Origin: Saccharomycopsis fibuligera x Saccharomycopsis cf. fibuligera
Lineage: Eukaryota > Ascomycota > Saccharomycetes > Ascoideales > Saccharomycopsidaceae
Length of the DNA stretch: 64,000 bases
Direction: 5' to 3'
NCBI GenBank assembly: GCA_001936135.1
Contig: CP012812.1
Location: forward strand, 2,170,001-2,234,000
Both the position numbers and the translations under genes were made by a program. The notes under the pieces are model-generated. The model was not told the origin of the DNA and did not search any database. It worked only from the letters and a program-made list of their open reading frames with translations. Below are positions 1 to 9,371 of the stretch, piece after piece; position 1 is the stretch's first letter; each line of letters starts with the position of its first letter.

Positions 1-1922
1 TCAAGATTCTCGAGAACTTGAACAAGGACGAGACGTTAGTCATTGTCAACCAAATCAAGAAGTCCTCCTCATCCAAGCAAATCACCGACCAAAACACCAC
101 CGAGGACAGCACGGCAGCACAAGCGGAAACTGACGAAGACATCAAAAAGAGAGTCCGGATCAAGGAGTTTGATTTCAAAGAGTTTTTTTCCCGTTTCATT
201 AACGAAAGCACAATCAATGCCTACATGAGATTATTCAAAGACTTTGACAAAATCGACACTGCGTACCTCAAAAAGGCAATCAAGTTCTACCATCGAATTT
301 TCTTCAGTTTTAAGCAACATGCCATTCTCCTAAGATTGGACTTTCTCGCCATGTTGCATGAGATCTTGGCCCCCCGCAATAGATCAATTGTTGCTGCAGT
401 GAGGCTCGAATTGGAAGATTTTTTTAAATACTACATGAAGGCCTTGCGGTATCATTTGAACCAGACGCCGATACTTTCCATTGAGTTATTGTTTCCAAAA
501 TTTAAGGAATCGATTTATTATTTGAACACTGGTGAGAAACCAATCATTGTGGAGAAGCAACAGCGCAAAGTCGCGGATATTCCTGATGTTCCCGACGAGG
601 ACGAGGATTTTGACCCTGCTGTTGATGGTGATGTTGATCCTGCTGTTGGTAATGGTACTGAAGGTGACAATGGCGCTAATAATAAGCGTCTTCTGCTCAA
701 CCGAGAAAAACGGCAAAAAGCTAACAAAGAGAACAGCAGGGAGAAGACAGAAAAGACAGAAAAGAAGAAGAAGAAGAAGAAGAAGCTAGTTAGAAAAAGA
801 AACAAGAAGAACAAAGATGATGATGATGATGATAATGATAATGATAATGATGACGACGAAGAAGCAGGTGAAAAGAAAGCCGCTGCAGCAGTCAAAAAAT
901 ACACATCGGCCATGTACATTGACTCCTCAGATGATGAAAGTGACCATGAAGCAGATCAATTATTTTTTGAAAAAGAAAAAAAAATGAGACAGTTAATGGA
1001 TCGAAACGGAGGACTTATTTCCAAGGCAGAGTATGATAAATTTAATCAAGAATTTTTTGCAGTGATTGAAAATGGTGGATCGATAAGTGATGCCAGGGAT
1101 CGGGCCAATGTTGCTGCTTCTAAAGTGGCTGGAACTGCAACTACTACGTCTTCTTCTTCAAATACTGCCTCTCCTTCTGCATCTCCTGCCCCATCATTAT
1201 CATCAGCACCAGCACCAGCACCAGCGCCAGCAAAAATAACAACAACGCCAAAACAGAAAAAGGCCATAGACACATCTTTCTACGAGGAATTGAAAAACCA
1301 ATTACCTTTTGATCCTGATGCTGATGATGATGAGCCAGCCAATCCAAAGACTTATTCCGTTACTTCTAAGCGTCTTGGACTTCAAGACATGGTTAGTGAT
1401 GATAGTGATGCTAGTGACGACGACGACAACGACGATGATGATGATGATAGTGACGACGACAGCGAGGATGAGGAGGAGGTTGATGATAGTGATGACGACA
1501 ACGATAATAAGGAGAAGAAGAATTACAGCAACAAAGGTAACAAGAAAGAAAATGGCAGTGATGATAAAGTCGATACGAAGGAAGCTGGCGGTTTTAACGG
1601 TGTTCGGCTGTCTGCTGCTGTGTCCCCACTAAAACGTTCTAGATCGAAAAATGACGATGGCGGCGATGATGGTGATGTTAATGCACTAGGCAACATGGAT
1701 AATGCAAAGGTTGACAAGAAGCAAAAATTGAGCTTGGACTCTGATGACGATGACGATGATGATGATGATGATGACCTAAATGATAATAACCAGGATGAGG
1801 TCACGGAAGACGCTAACCTCAATGACAAACAAGATGATGCTGATGCTGACAATACAGTAGTAAAAAAAATTGTGAGAAAGAAGACGGTTATACAAGACGA
1901 GGAAGATGACGATGATGAATGA
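1..1922 (+). CDS. TOF1: Tof1/Timeless replication fork protection protein, 3' part
   Basis: The frame is open to the left edge, so only the C-terminal part is present. The first in-frame ATG-like codon (TTG at 18) is not a real start. The opening 170 residues carry the conserved Timeless/Tof1 helical block, with motifs such as FKEFFSRFIN, AYMRLFKDFDKID and AIKFYHRIFF. Tof1 with Csm3 and Mrc1 travels with the replisome, stabilises paused forks and supports the S-phase checkpoint; this is family knowledge. After about residue 190 the protein becomes a low-complexity tail of Asp/Glu runs mixed with Lys-rich patches (EKKKKKKKK, DDDDDDDD), ending DDDDE. The long GAT/GAC arrays that encode it are repeat-like and may vary in length between strains. 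It converges on the transporter gene, with 265 bp between the stops. One CTG codon (Leu or Ser) lies in the tail. Confidence 0.88.
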   Translation, partial: KILENLNKDETLVIVNQIKKSSSSKQITDQNTTEDSTAAQAETDEDIKKRVRIKEFDFKEFFSRFINESTINAYMRLFKDFDKIDTAYLKKAIKFYHRIFFSFKQHAILLRLDFLAMLHEILAPRNRSIVAAVRLELEDFFKYYMKALRYHLNQTPILSIELLFPKFKESIYYLNTGEKPIIVEKQQRKVADIPDVPDEDEDFDPAVDGDVDPAVGNGTEGDNGANNKRLLLNREKRQKANKENSREKTEKTEKKKKKKKKLVRKRNKKNKDDDDDDNDNDNDDDEEAGEKKAAAAVKKYTSAMYIDSSDDESDHEADQLFFEKEKKMRQLMDRNGGLISKAEYDKFNQEFFAVIENGGSISDARDRANVAASKVAGTATTTSSSSNTASPSASPAPSLSSAPAPAPAPAKITTTPKQKKAIDTSFYEELKNQLPFDPDADDDEPANPKTYSVTSKRLGLQDMVSDDSDASDDDDNDDDDDDSDDDSEDEEEVDDSDDDNDNKEKKNYSNKGNKKENGSDDKVDTKEAGGFNGVRLSAAVSPLKRSRSKNDDGGDDGDVNALGNMDNAKVDKKQKLSLDSDDDDDDDDDDDLNDNNQDEVTEDANLNDKQDDADADNTVVKKIVRKKTVIQDEEDDDDE

Positions 1923-2187
1923 TGGCATTGTTATTGCGTACTTAAAGTATGCATGTATTGTTTAGCGAGCATACAAGGAAAGTTAGGTTGATTTTATAGT
2001 ATGAGAGCAAAATAAACAAAATGAATTAAATTGAAGTAAACAGAGAATATCTAAACACTAAATTATGAATACAATCTACATGAATGTAAACGAGAACTAA
2101 AAATAGAAGTGTTAGACAAAAAGTAACTTATATGATGCACAGATACAACCGTTGGCCTCTTGAATAACGCGTTATCCTCCATAATAA

Positions 2188-3816
2188 CTAACCCACCTTA
2201 CAGTGGTCCCCCGGGCTGCCTCTATTCGTGTAGGCCTCCACAACAGTCTGCGTGGAACTAATAACAAGCACCAAAACTCCAAACACAATCGTAAAATAAC
2301 TAGGAAAATTCTCTTTAAATGTCTTGGACTTATAATTGGTCAATTTCAAGTAACATAAGCACGGGAAAATGAATGCCATTATCGAAGCGCTTACTGAGCC
2401 AATGATTTCTAAAGTGGCACCCAAGTTGCACGTCATTAAAGATATGGCCATTGTGCCAAAGACTAGGAATGTCGTAGTAAGGAAATGTTTATGGACTAGT
2501 TTGTTGTGTTGGTTTTCTTCTTCGGCATCGTAAGCATTAGCATTGTTGTCAGTATCTGGGTCCAAAACATGTGTTTGAGCTTGAGATTCTTCTTGCGATA
2601 ATGGCTGATGGGCGAATTTGTGAGGACTGTTGTTAATGTTGATCAAATCATGAACCACTTCCCTAACGACAAAAATCTCCAATGGGAAAGTAGTCAACAT
2701 ATTCAACCCAAAGCATACTCTAGCAATGTTGATGATCCAGTCATCTTGAGCAAAATTGTTCAATATGTTACCCTTGGTATTATCTTTAAACATTAAGTCT
2801 CCAGAAATGCCGACCAACGCACAACAAATCATTGAAATAAAGCAACTCAAATGAGTTAGTTTTGTAAATCTGTCCAATGTTGGCTTTCTCAACGAGTCAT
2901 AAATGAACGATGTGTTATGGTGGCATACTAAGGCAAACGAAATCACAGAAATGCCTTGGAATATGGATAAGCTGAACACGTAACCTTGGAACGAATTAGC
3001 AAATTGAAACTGTTTCAACTTTTCCGCAGATAAGCTGAACCCATGGATAACAATGATTAAGATAATCGTTAGCATGTTGATTAGGGCAAAAAGTGAAGAT
3101 ACGGCCAATTTGGCAATGTTATCGGTAAGCGACAATGGATACGAGATAAAGCATGTCAAGAGCACAATTACTGTGTTTCTCTTGAGCAAAAATTGCAAAA
3201 AATAATTATTTTCTAACCACTTATCTGGAGTTATAGATTGCAATACATGAGGTATAGTATCCCCAATAATTATGCAAAATGCCACTGATCCACCAATGGC
3301 GAAAAAACCTTGGGATAATAATATGATAAACTTCCCCAACTTGCCAAAACACTGATTAGCAGTATCTTGATATGTCTTTGTGGCGGAAAGCTTGCAATTT
3401 ATGATAATTAGTCTGATGGTCCAGTCCACAAGCACAGTTAGAAATATAAACACGAATATACTGGTAAATATACCACAATTCTTTGTTGCGTACGGCTGGC
3501 CAATTATTCCTGCTCCCAAAATGCTATTCGACATGTTCATGAAGGCCATTTTCATGCTCGACTTGGGGCTGTCTTCTTGGTTTTGTTGCTGTTGTTGGTC
3601 TTCAAGATCGTTATCGAGCTCATGTAGCACCAAATCGTCCTGGTCGTCATGTTCTATGAAGTGGGTGTTGTTATATCTGTTGTTGTTGTTGATGCTGTGA
3701 CTATTAGAATCTAATTCGTCGTCTTCCTCGGGAGTGGTGTTGCTGTCCAAAGAAATGGACCTTAGCTCTATACTGTTGTCATCTCGGGGCACCCTCAAAT
3801 GCTGCGGAGTAGTCAT
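2188..3816 (-). CDS. AVT2: Vacuolar amino acid transporter, AVT2-like (AAAP family)
   Basis: A 542-residue protein with an N-terminal cytosolic stretch of about 100 polar residues (Asn- and Gln-rich), then roughly 11 hydrophobic segments. The first membrane segment holds the AAAP signature NSILGAGIIGQPYA, followed by VDWTIRLIIINCKL, which resembles the Avt2 branch (SLC38-like) more than Avt1, Avt5/6 or Avt7. A polar insert of about 60 residues (HVLDPDTDNNA region, rich in Glu, Asp and Asn) separates the last membrane groups. Proteins of this family move amino acids across the vacuolar membrane with a proton gradient. The start is the first ATG; the gene diverges from FOL1 over 1.26 kb. The AAAP assignment is firm, the exact AVT paralogue less so. 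Confidence 0.7.
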   Translation of the reverse strand: MTTPQHLRVPRDDNSIELRSISLDSNTTPEEDDELDSNSHSINNNNRYNNTHFIEHDDQDDLVLHELDNDLEDQQQQQNQEDSPKSSMKMAFMNMSNSILGAGIIGQPYATKNCGIFTSIFVFIFLTVLVDWTIRLIIINCKLSATKTYQDTANQCFGKLGKFIILLSQGFFAIGGSVAFCIIIGDTIPHVLQSITPDKWLENNYFLQFLLKRNTVIVLLTCFISYPLSLTDNIAKLAVSSLFALINMLTIILIIVIHGFSLSAEKLKQFQFANSFQGYVFSLSIFQGISVISFALVCHHNTSFIYDSLRKPTLDRFTKLTHLSCFISMICCALVGISGDLMFKDNTKGNILNNFAQDDWIINIARVCFGLNMLTTFPLEIFVVREVVHDLININNSPHKFAHQPLSQEESQAQTHVLDPDTDNNANAYDAEEENQHNKLVHKHFLTTTFLVFGTMAISLMTCNLGATLEIIGSVSASIMAFIFPCLCYLKLTNYKSKTFKENFPSYFTIVFGVLVLVISSTQTVVEAYTNRGSPGDHCKVG

Positions 3817-4320
3817 TGGCTCGTTAATATGGGAATGCTATAGTATTTTATTTTATATTATATTATATTGTATTATATTGCTGATGTATTGTTTCGTACT
3901 GATGTGGCTCGGCATATCACACACTGTCAGATTCTTCTCATTAATTCAGATCAGCATCGCGCTTTGATGGATCTGCATCATAGATAAATAGTGGTGATTT
4001 GGCTTTAAATTTCACCACCGGCCGGATCTGTTCCTGATCCGGTTTGACTTGCTACGCCCTTTATTTCACCAAATAGAAGAAGTTTGCCTATCATACAGCT
4101 GCACTCGATGATTCTCTACATTTTAAGGCGCGCCAGTTGCTTCCGGTTCTTGCAAAATGTGCTGCTTGTGTTGATAGACTCCATGACTACTGTCCTTAAA
4201 CACGGCAGTAAATTGCCGGAAGTAGAATATTTTGTTGGTTATACTGTGTTACCCGCAAACATTGTATCGCAAATTCCGAGGGCGTCTTAAAGAGAAAAAA
4301 ATTGTCGAAATTTTCAAAAA

Positions 4321-4720
4321 GTATTTAAGCGCCGACAATTCTCTTTTTATTGACTAAACTTGTTTCTTCTTCTTTATGTTTCTTTTTAGTTCGTCCACTC
4401 AGCAAGTCCGAAAGAGTATGTTTGTTTCTCGATAGTAGTGCTATTGAACAGCACAATACGTGTGTTATGTTTAACATTTGTGTTGTGCTATCAATTGCAC
4501 ACCGGTAATACTTCCAGAGAACTTTGTTAATGATGAAAACCTAACTCAGCTCACTCAGAGTCACAATGTGCTGATAACTTTTCCTATCCAACATTCATCA
4601 AATTTCTGATCCTTCAACATTGTTTTCTTGGAAGTTTAATTGCCGCAGTTTATGATTGACTTTCAATAGTTTGCTTTTGTACTAACAAAATATCACAGAT
4701 TTATAATTCTATTCGTCTAA
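4321..4720 (+). ncRNA. Candidate spliced non-coding transcript with snoRNA-like intron
   Basis: A TATA-like box (TATTTAAG, 4322-4329) precedes a short exon and a complete intron signature: 5' splice site GTATGT at 4416-4421, branch point TACTAAC at 4680-4686 and 3' CAG ending at 4698. The intron would be 283 nt. The only ATG in the exon (4376) reads a few codons across the junction and stops, so the spliced product seems non-coding. Inside the intron lies a C/D-box-like unit: ATGATGA near 4532, CTGA near 4572, flanked by the 4-bp complementary ends GTTA and TAAC. A hairpin with the 6-bp stem GCACAA/TTGTGC lies further upstream in the intron. The alternative is a 5'-UTR intron of FOL1. The intron signals are seen directly; the snoRNA is inferred. 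Confidence 0.45.
4416..4698 (+). other. Predicted spliceosomal intron upstream of FOL1
   Basis: Canonical yeast signals in the right order and spacing: GTATGT, then TACTAAC 259 nt downstream of the intron's first base, then CAG 12 nt after the branch-point motif. The same branch-point heptamer is used by the SBH1 and PEX13 introns in this window. No open frame joins the flanking sequence usefully, so the intron belongs to a non-coding exon or a long untranslated leader. Confidence 0.55.
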
Positions 4721-4900
4721 TATACAGTCTTTTTGAGATTAACTGACTTTCCGTAACTGGTTTTCTTGTGCCTCCTAGCTCAGCGGCTGTCCCTTGACGT
4801 AATCTTTACAAGGCGCTTTTATTCACTGTCTGTCTGTATTCTTGATACACTGTTAAACTGAAACCCTCGTAAACCATTTTGGCCATAGTTAGCTATGGCG

Positions 4901-5031
4901 TATATAAAGCACCGTACTAATATCAATCTTCACGTGGAGATATGCACGCTAAAACTACGAGCAAAAATTTTCCTTAGGCGATGACTGATAACCGCCAAAT
5001 CATTCTTGTTGTCTGTCTCATCTCTCGGTGA
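4901..5031 (+). promoter_or_regulatory. FOL1 core promoter and leader with CACGTG and two uORFs
   Basis: TATATAAA lies at 4901-4908, 166 nt before the FOL1 ATG. A CACGTG box (the Cbf1-type core) is at 4931-4936. If transcription starts soon after the TATA box, the leader holds two small upstream ORFs: 4942-4977 (11 codons plus stop) and 4981-5031 (16 codons plus stop), both out of the way of the FOL1 start. They could damp FOL1 translation. Start-site mapping is needed to know whether they are in the mRNA. Confidence 0.5.
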
Positions 5032-5073
5032 TCTACAATCAAGCACTGCAAAATACATTTTTCAATTCTTTAG

Positions 5074-7746
5074 ATGATCAGGCTCTTCATAAGGAATGCT
5101 CCCAGATCCTCACCATCACTAACACTAGCCACCCACATCCGTTATAGTTATCCTAAAAGCTACTTTTCCGCCATGCGTCAACTCTCGGTGCCAGCAGTCA
5201 AAACCTCAAACCAGATCTTTGTCAAGAACTTGAAAATAAATGCCAACATTGGCAAAAATTACTGGAATGTGTTGAACCAAGCACCTCTTGGTTACAACTT
5301 GTCCATAATATTAGATTTAAACAAGTCAATTCTTCAAAAATCCGGCACTACTGATGATTTAAATTACTCTATCTCTTATGCCGATGTCTCCAATGCCATC
5401 TTGCAGTACTTGAACCACAACCAGCAACTCACTTTTCACGATGACAATAGCTTTTTGAATGAAATATTCAATTTGTTGGTCAATGGTGACAATAAGATCC
5501 AAAACTTGAACGATAAGTTTTGCAATAATCTTCGTTTTATTCTCGATAATGACAAATTTCATTTGAAATTAGGTAATTTGAAAATTATCAAATCTTACTC
5601 ATTGTTAAACAATATAAAAAAGCACGATAATTTTATTTTTATCGAAGATTTGAAATTGTTAACTAAAATTGGGATCTTTGATTTTGAGAGACAAAAAAAG
5701 CAATACGTTTCCATCAATTTGGAACTTGATCTTGATGAAATCACCAATAAATCTCAAAACATTAATGATTTTGTGAAAAATGAACTTTTGGAAGCTCTTA
5801 TTGAATATGTGGAAAATACCGAATTCCTAACAATTGAAGCATTAATTACTGCAGTGAATGTTTACTTGAGAGAAAGATTCGGCATTATAAATATATTCAA
5901 CTTGAAGATTTCCAAACTTAATGCGGTCCTAAACGCTGATCAAGTTGGTCTTCAAATTATCAATAGCAAATTATCCGATAGCAATGAAGCAGTAAGAATC
6001 AAAGAAGTGGTTAAAAATAACCAAGAGTTCCAAAAGTTAGCCTTGTCGAAGAATTCAAAAAACCATATTGCATATCTTGCATTTGGTACAAATCATGGCG
6101 ACAAAATTGCAAACATTTATCAAATGATTGATGCTCTTAGATCGTCCTTAGAAATCGACATCTTGGCTACGTCTTCGTTATATGAGACTCTGCCAATGTA
6201 CTACTTGGATCAATCCAATTTTATAAACGGTGCTTTGAAAATCAAAACGTCACTTTCTCCTATTGAATTGCTAAATTTTTTGAAAAATGTTGAATACAAA
6301 AAATTGCACAGAGTTAAAGAATTCGATAATGGGCCTCGAACAATTGATTTGGATATCATTTTATACGATGATATTGTTTACAATAATACTAGCAGTTCTG
6401 AACAGAAGAACGAAAACGAACTACCACTAATAATCCCCCATCCCCGCATGTTGGAAAGATTGTTTGTTTTGGACCCACTTTCTGAAATATTAGAACCTTT
6501 TGAAGATACTCATCCAGTGACAAATCGCTCAATATTGAATCACCATTATCAGCATTTGAAATCCGTTAGCAAAAAGGAACTTATTCAAACAGTAGTACCT
6601 TTGAAAAGAACTATCGCCAACAAAAGCAACTCCAAATACGATACTTGGAATTTTACATTCAAGCATGACAAAACCCTAATCATGGGGATTGTCAACATGA
6701 CCAAAAACTCATTTTCTGACGGCGGCAAAAACTACGACTTGGATAATGCTTTTGAGAGTACCAAAAAGCTTATTGCTCAAGGAGCAGACATTATTGACAT
6801 TGGAGCCACATCCACCAAGCCAGGCACTGACATCAACGCATCTATTGCTGATGATGAAATCGCGTTAATTGTTCCTCTCGTGACTAGGATCCGCAGTGAC
6901 GATGATCCAAAAGTCAACTCTATATTAATCAGTGTCGACACCTTCCATAGCAAGACTGCCCGTGAAGCAGTGCTTAACGGGGCCGATATAATTAACGATA
7001 TCAGTATGGGAACATACGATGAAAATATATATAATGTGGTGCGAGATTTACAAGTGCCATACATTATGAATCACACTCGTGGCACCCCACACAACATGAC
7101 GAAGTTGACAAAGTATGATTTGAACGAAGATAAAAACATAGTTGAGTTCAATAAAGGAACAAACGTTAGTGCATTAGCTAACGAACTTGACGAAGATTTG
7201 GAGGAAATCAATTTAATCAATGCGGTAAGTAAAGAGTTGGCCATTAGTATCAACAGAGCAATGAAAGCGGGGGTCAACAAGTGGCAAATTATTCTTGACC
7301 CTGGGATTGGGTTTGCAAAGACATTGAAACAAAATTTGACAATTGTTAGAAGATCAAACTATTTCCGTCATTATTCGGTATTGTTGAAAAACTATAAGCA
7401 AATCAAGACGTTTAATGAGATAAATGGGGTTGAAGCTAGCATTGGAGGTGCTAAAAGTAGCGCTAGTGCTAGCAGTGCAACTTCAAATGCTCATGATGAA
7501 AATCACCTAGACTACCTATCATTCAAGAAGCTCCCTATTTTGATTGGACCGAGCAGAAAACGCTTCATTAGCAGAATTACTGGCGAAGAATTAGACTTGA
7601 GTAAAGATGAAAAGACGGTGATTGGGACAAGTGGGGTAATCATGGCATGCATCGCGAATAAGACTAATATTGTTCGGGTTCATGATGTTGATGAGATCAA
7701 AAAGATTTGTTTGCTTGGTGATGCTATTTATAATGATATTGTGTGA
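5074..7746 (+). CDS. FOL1: Trifunctional folate enzyme: DHNA aldolase, HPPK and dihydropteroate synthase
   Basis: An 890-residue fusion that carries out three consecutive steps from dihydroneopterin to dihydropteroate. Residues about 45-310 form two FolB-like dihydroneopterin aldolase repeats. HPPK follows, with YLAFGTNHGD near 332, NGPRTIDLDI near 418 and IPHPRMLERLFVL near 455. DHPS occupies the last 350 residues: IMGIVNMTKNSFSDGG near 536, DIIDIGATSTKPG, ISVDTFHSKTA, LDPGIGFAK near 740 and GPSRKRF near 825. DHPS is the sulfonamide target in this family. The N-terminus (MIRLFIRNAPRSS, basic and Ser-rich, no acidic residues for about 40 positions) looks like a mitochondrial presequence, matching the mitochondrial site of the yeast enzyme. 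A second ATG at codon 34 could give a shorter form. Slightly longer than the roughly 820-residue baker's yeast protein, partly through a Ser/Ala-rich loop (SSASASSATS) within DHPS. Confidence 0.96.
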   Translation: MIRLFIRNAPRSSPSLTLATHIRYSYPKSYFSAMRQLSVPAVKTSNQIFVKNLKINANIGKNYWNVLNQAPLGYNLSIILDLNKSILQKSGTTDDLNYSISYADVSNAILQYLNHNQQLTFHDDNSFLNEIFNLLVNGDNKIQNLNDKFCNNLRFILDNDKFHLKLGNLKIIKSYSLLNNIKKHDNFIFIEDLKLLTKIGIFDFERQKKQYVSINLELDLDEITNKSQNINDFVKNELLEALIEYVENTEFLTIEALITAVNVYLRERFGIINIFNLKISKLNAVLNADQVGLQIINSKLSDSNEAVRIKEVVKNNQEFQKLALSKNSKNHIAYLAFGTNHGDKIANIYQMIDALRSSLEIDILATSSLYETLPMYYLDQSNFINGALKIKTSLSPIELLNFLKNVEYKKLHRVKEFDNGPRTIDLDIILYDDIVYNNTSSSEQKNENELPLIIPHPRMLERLFVLDPLSEILEPFEDTHPVTNRSILNHHYQHLKSVSKKELIQTVVPLKRTIANKSNSKYDTWNFTFKHDKTLIMGIVNMTKNSFSDGGKNYDLDNAFESTKKLIAQGADIIDIGATSTKPGTDINASIADDEIALIVPLVTRIRSDDDPKVNSILISVDTFHSKTAREAVLNGADIINDISMGTYDENIYNVVRDLQVPYIMNHTRGTPHNMTKLTKYDLNEDKNIVEFNKGTNVSALANELDEDLEEINLINAVSKELAISINRAMKAGVNKWQIILDPGIGFAKTLKQNLTIVRRSNYFRHYSVLLKNYKQIKTFNEINGVEASIGGAKSSASASSATSNAHDENHLDYLSFKKLPILIGPSRKRFISRITGEELDLSKDEKTVIGTSGVIMACIANKTNIVRVHDVDEIKKICLLGDAIYNDIV

Positions 7747-8630
7747 GTGATGGTGTAGTTTTATATATTTGGTATGGTATTTTACGGTTAGACTCTAGTT
7801 GTTGAAAGTCAATTGGTGAAAGTTGATATCAATATTTAATATCGTTAACATAGTTATGAAAATAGGAAAAAAAAAAAGTATACATAGCAGGCGGTTCGTG
7901 AGCAGATAAATATTTGGATGTTAAAAAATCGTTTTAGTTCTAGTTTGTATTTTTACTTTTAATTATGTTTTTAAATTCTTGTATTCAAATTCTAGATTTT
8001 TTTTTGTTTTTTAAGAAACATTCACCATACACCATACGCAATTACAGCACCCATGCAACGCACAAACACTCACCAACAAGATAAAGAACAAAATGATAAG
8101 GTCAAGTGGAGGGAAGGGGAAAATAAATAGGACATAAAGACAACACAACAAGGTGATATAGTTGTTAATAATAATAAAAATAACAAAAATAATGATAATT
8201 ATGATAATTATGATAATAATTTTAAGATTTGTGAATTGTAATAAAAATAATGAAAAAACAAATACGTATCATCCAACTGAAAAAAGAATTAATAATGAAA
8301 AAGGTCATGAGAAATAAACATTGAGCAGTACAAAAATGAAAAAACTAAAAGAGAAGATGAAAAAGAACACAACACAGCATAGCATATACACAACTTGGTT
8401 CAAAACTAATCAAGACAGAAATTAATAATAAGAGTAATAGTAGTAATAAACATTAATAGTAACAATAGAACAATAACTTCATCTCGATTAGTCTACCAAT
8501 TCGCCAACGTACATCCTTACCTCTTCCCTAAGGACCAGTCAAACAAACCTTCAACATTTGTCACTTCTTTCACCAATCAACTCAACTCAACTCAAACCTA
8601 ACCGCAAGGTTACAATTCGAATAAGTTGAC
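7747..8630. other. Convergent 3' spacer between FOL1 and GIS2
   Basis: An 884-bp, strongly A+T-rich spacer between two convergent genes. It holds runs of A, a simple AAT/TAAT-rich stretch around 8165-8245, and little else. No open frame, intron signal or RNA-like fold was seen. It presumably contains the 3' untranslated regions and polyadenylation sites of both genes; an unusually long GIS2 3' UTR is possible. Confidence 0.6.
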
Positions 8631-9149
8631 TTAATTCACAACGGTACAGTCTCTAGAGATGTGACCAGGTTGATGACAGTTGTAACAAGTCTTGTCGTTT
8701 TTAGCTTCAGAAGGAGCACTGTTGCAATCCTTGGAAATGTGACCTTGCAAGCCACAGTTGTAACATTTGACACTAGGAGCTTGACAGTCTCTGGCAAAAT
8801 GGTTAATACCACCACACTTGTAACAAGTAGTGGCACCTCTAGAAGCACCGCCGTAAGGTCTAGATGGACCGGCACCAGCAACTGGAGCTGGAGCGGTACA
8901 GTCCTTGGAAATATGGCCAACCTTGTTACATTTGTAACATCTCACACTGTTGTTTGGACATTCACTTTTGATGTGACCGGATTTACCACAAACGTAACAG
9001 GTCTTTTCAGCAGCAGTGTGAGGAGCATCACATTCGCTGGAGTTGTGACCTGGTTTATGACAGTTGTAACACAATCTTTCGGTTTGTGGACAGTCATTGG
9101 CAATATGACCGGAATCACCACATTTGTAACAAGTTTTAATAAAGACCAT
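8631..9149 (-). CDS. GIS2: CCHC zinc-knuckle protein Gis2 (CNBP/ZNF9 family)
   Basis: A 172-residue protein made almost entirely of seven CCHC zinc knuckles of the form CxxCxxxxHxxxxC. They begin CYKCGDSGH, CYNCHKPGH, CYVCGKSGH, CYKCNKVGH, CYKCGGINH, CYNCGLQGH and CYNCHQPGH. A short Pro/Gly/Ala linker (about residues 87-106) separates the fourth and fifth. This count and length fit yeast Gis2 and human CNBP, which bind single-stranded nucleic acid and mRNA, associate with ribosomes and promote translation of selected mRNAs, and enter stress granules. The start is the first ATG; the first knuckle begins at residue 7. The coding strand is codon-biased, as expected for an abundant protein. Confidence 0.95.
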   Translation of the reverse strand: MVFIKTCYKCGDSGHIANDCPQTERLCYNCHKPGHNSSECDAPHTAAEKTCYVCGKSGHIKSECPNNSVRCYKCNKVGHISKDCTAPAPVAGAGPSRPYGGASRGATTCYKCGGINHFARDCQAPSVKCYNCGLQGHISKDCNSAPSEAKNDKTCYNCHQPGHISRDCTVVN

Positions 9150-9328
9150 TTTTAGTAATTGATATTATTTGATTCAAGGGAACGCTGATTCAGAATCTGG
9201 AAAATATGTGATAAAGATTTATAAACAATAATATTACAATATGTTTGAAAAACTTTTGTAAAAAAAAAAAAAACAGGAAAAATAAAATATATTTTTTTAT
9301 ATATCAAGTGGCGTATCAGGAAAGATAG

Positions 9329-9371
<43 letters not shown>

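Noticed and set aside
518-919. Long antisense frames opposite the Asp/Glu-rich, Ser-rich and Asn-rich coding tracts (TOF1, DOT6, CDC9, array member 1)
   Set aside because: They are mirror frames of simple-sequence codon repeats, with Ser/Leu/Phe monotony and no independent support.
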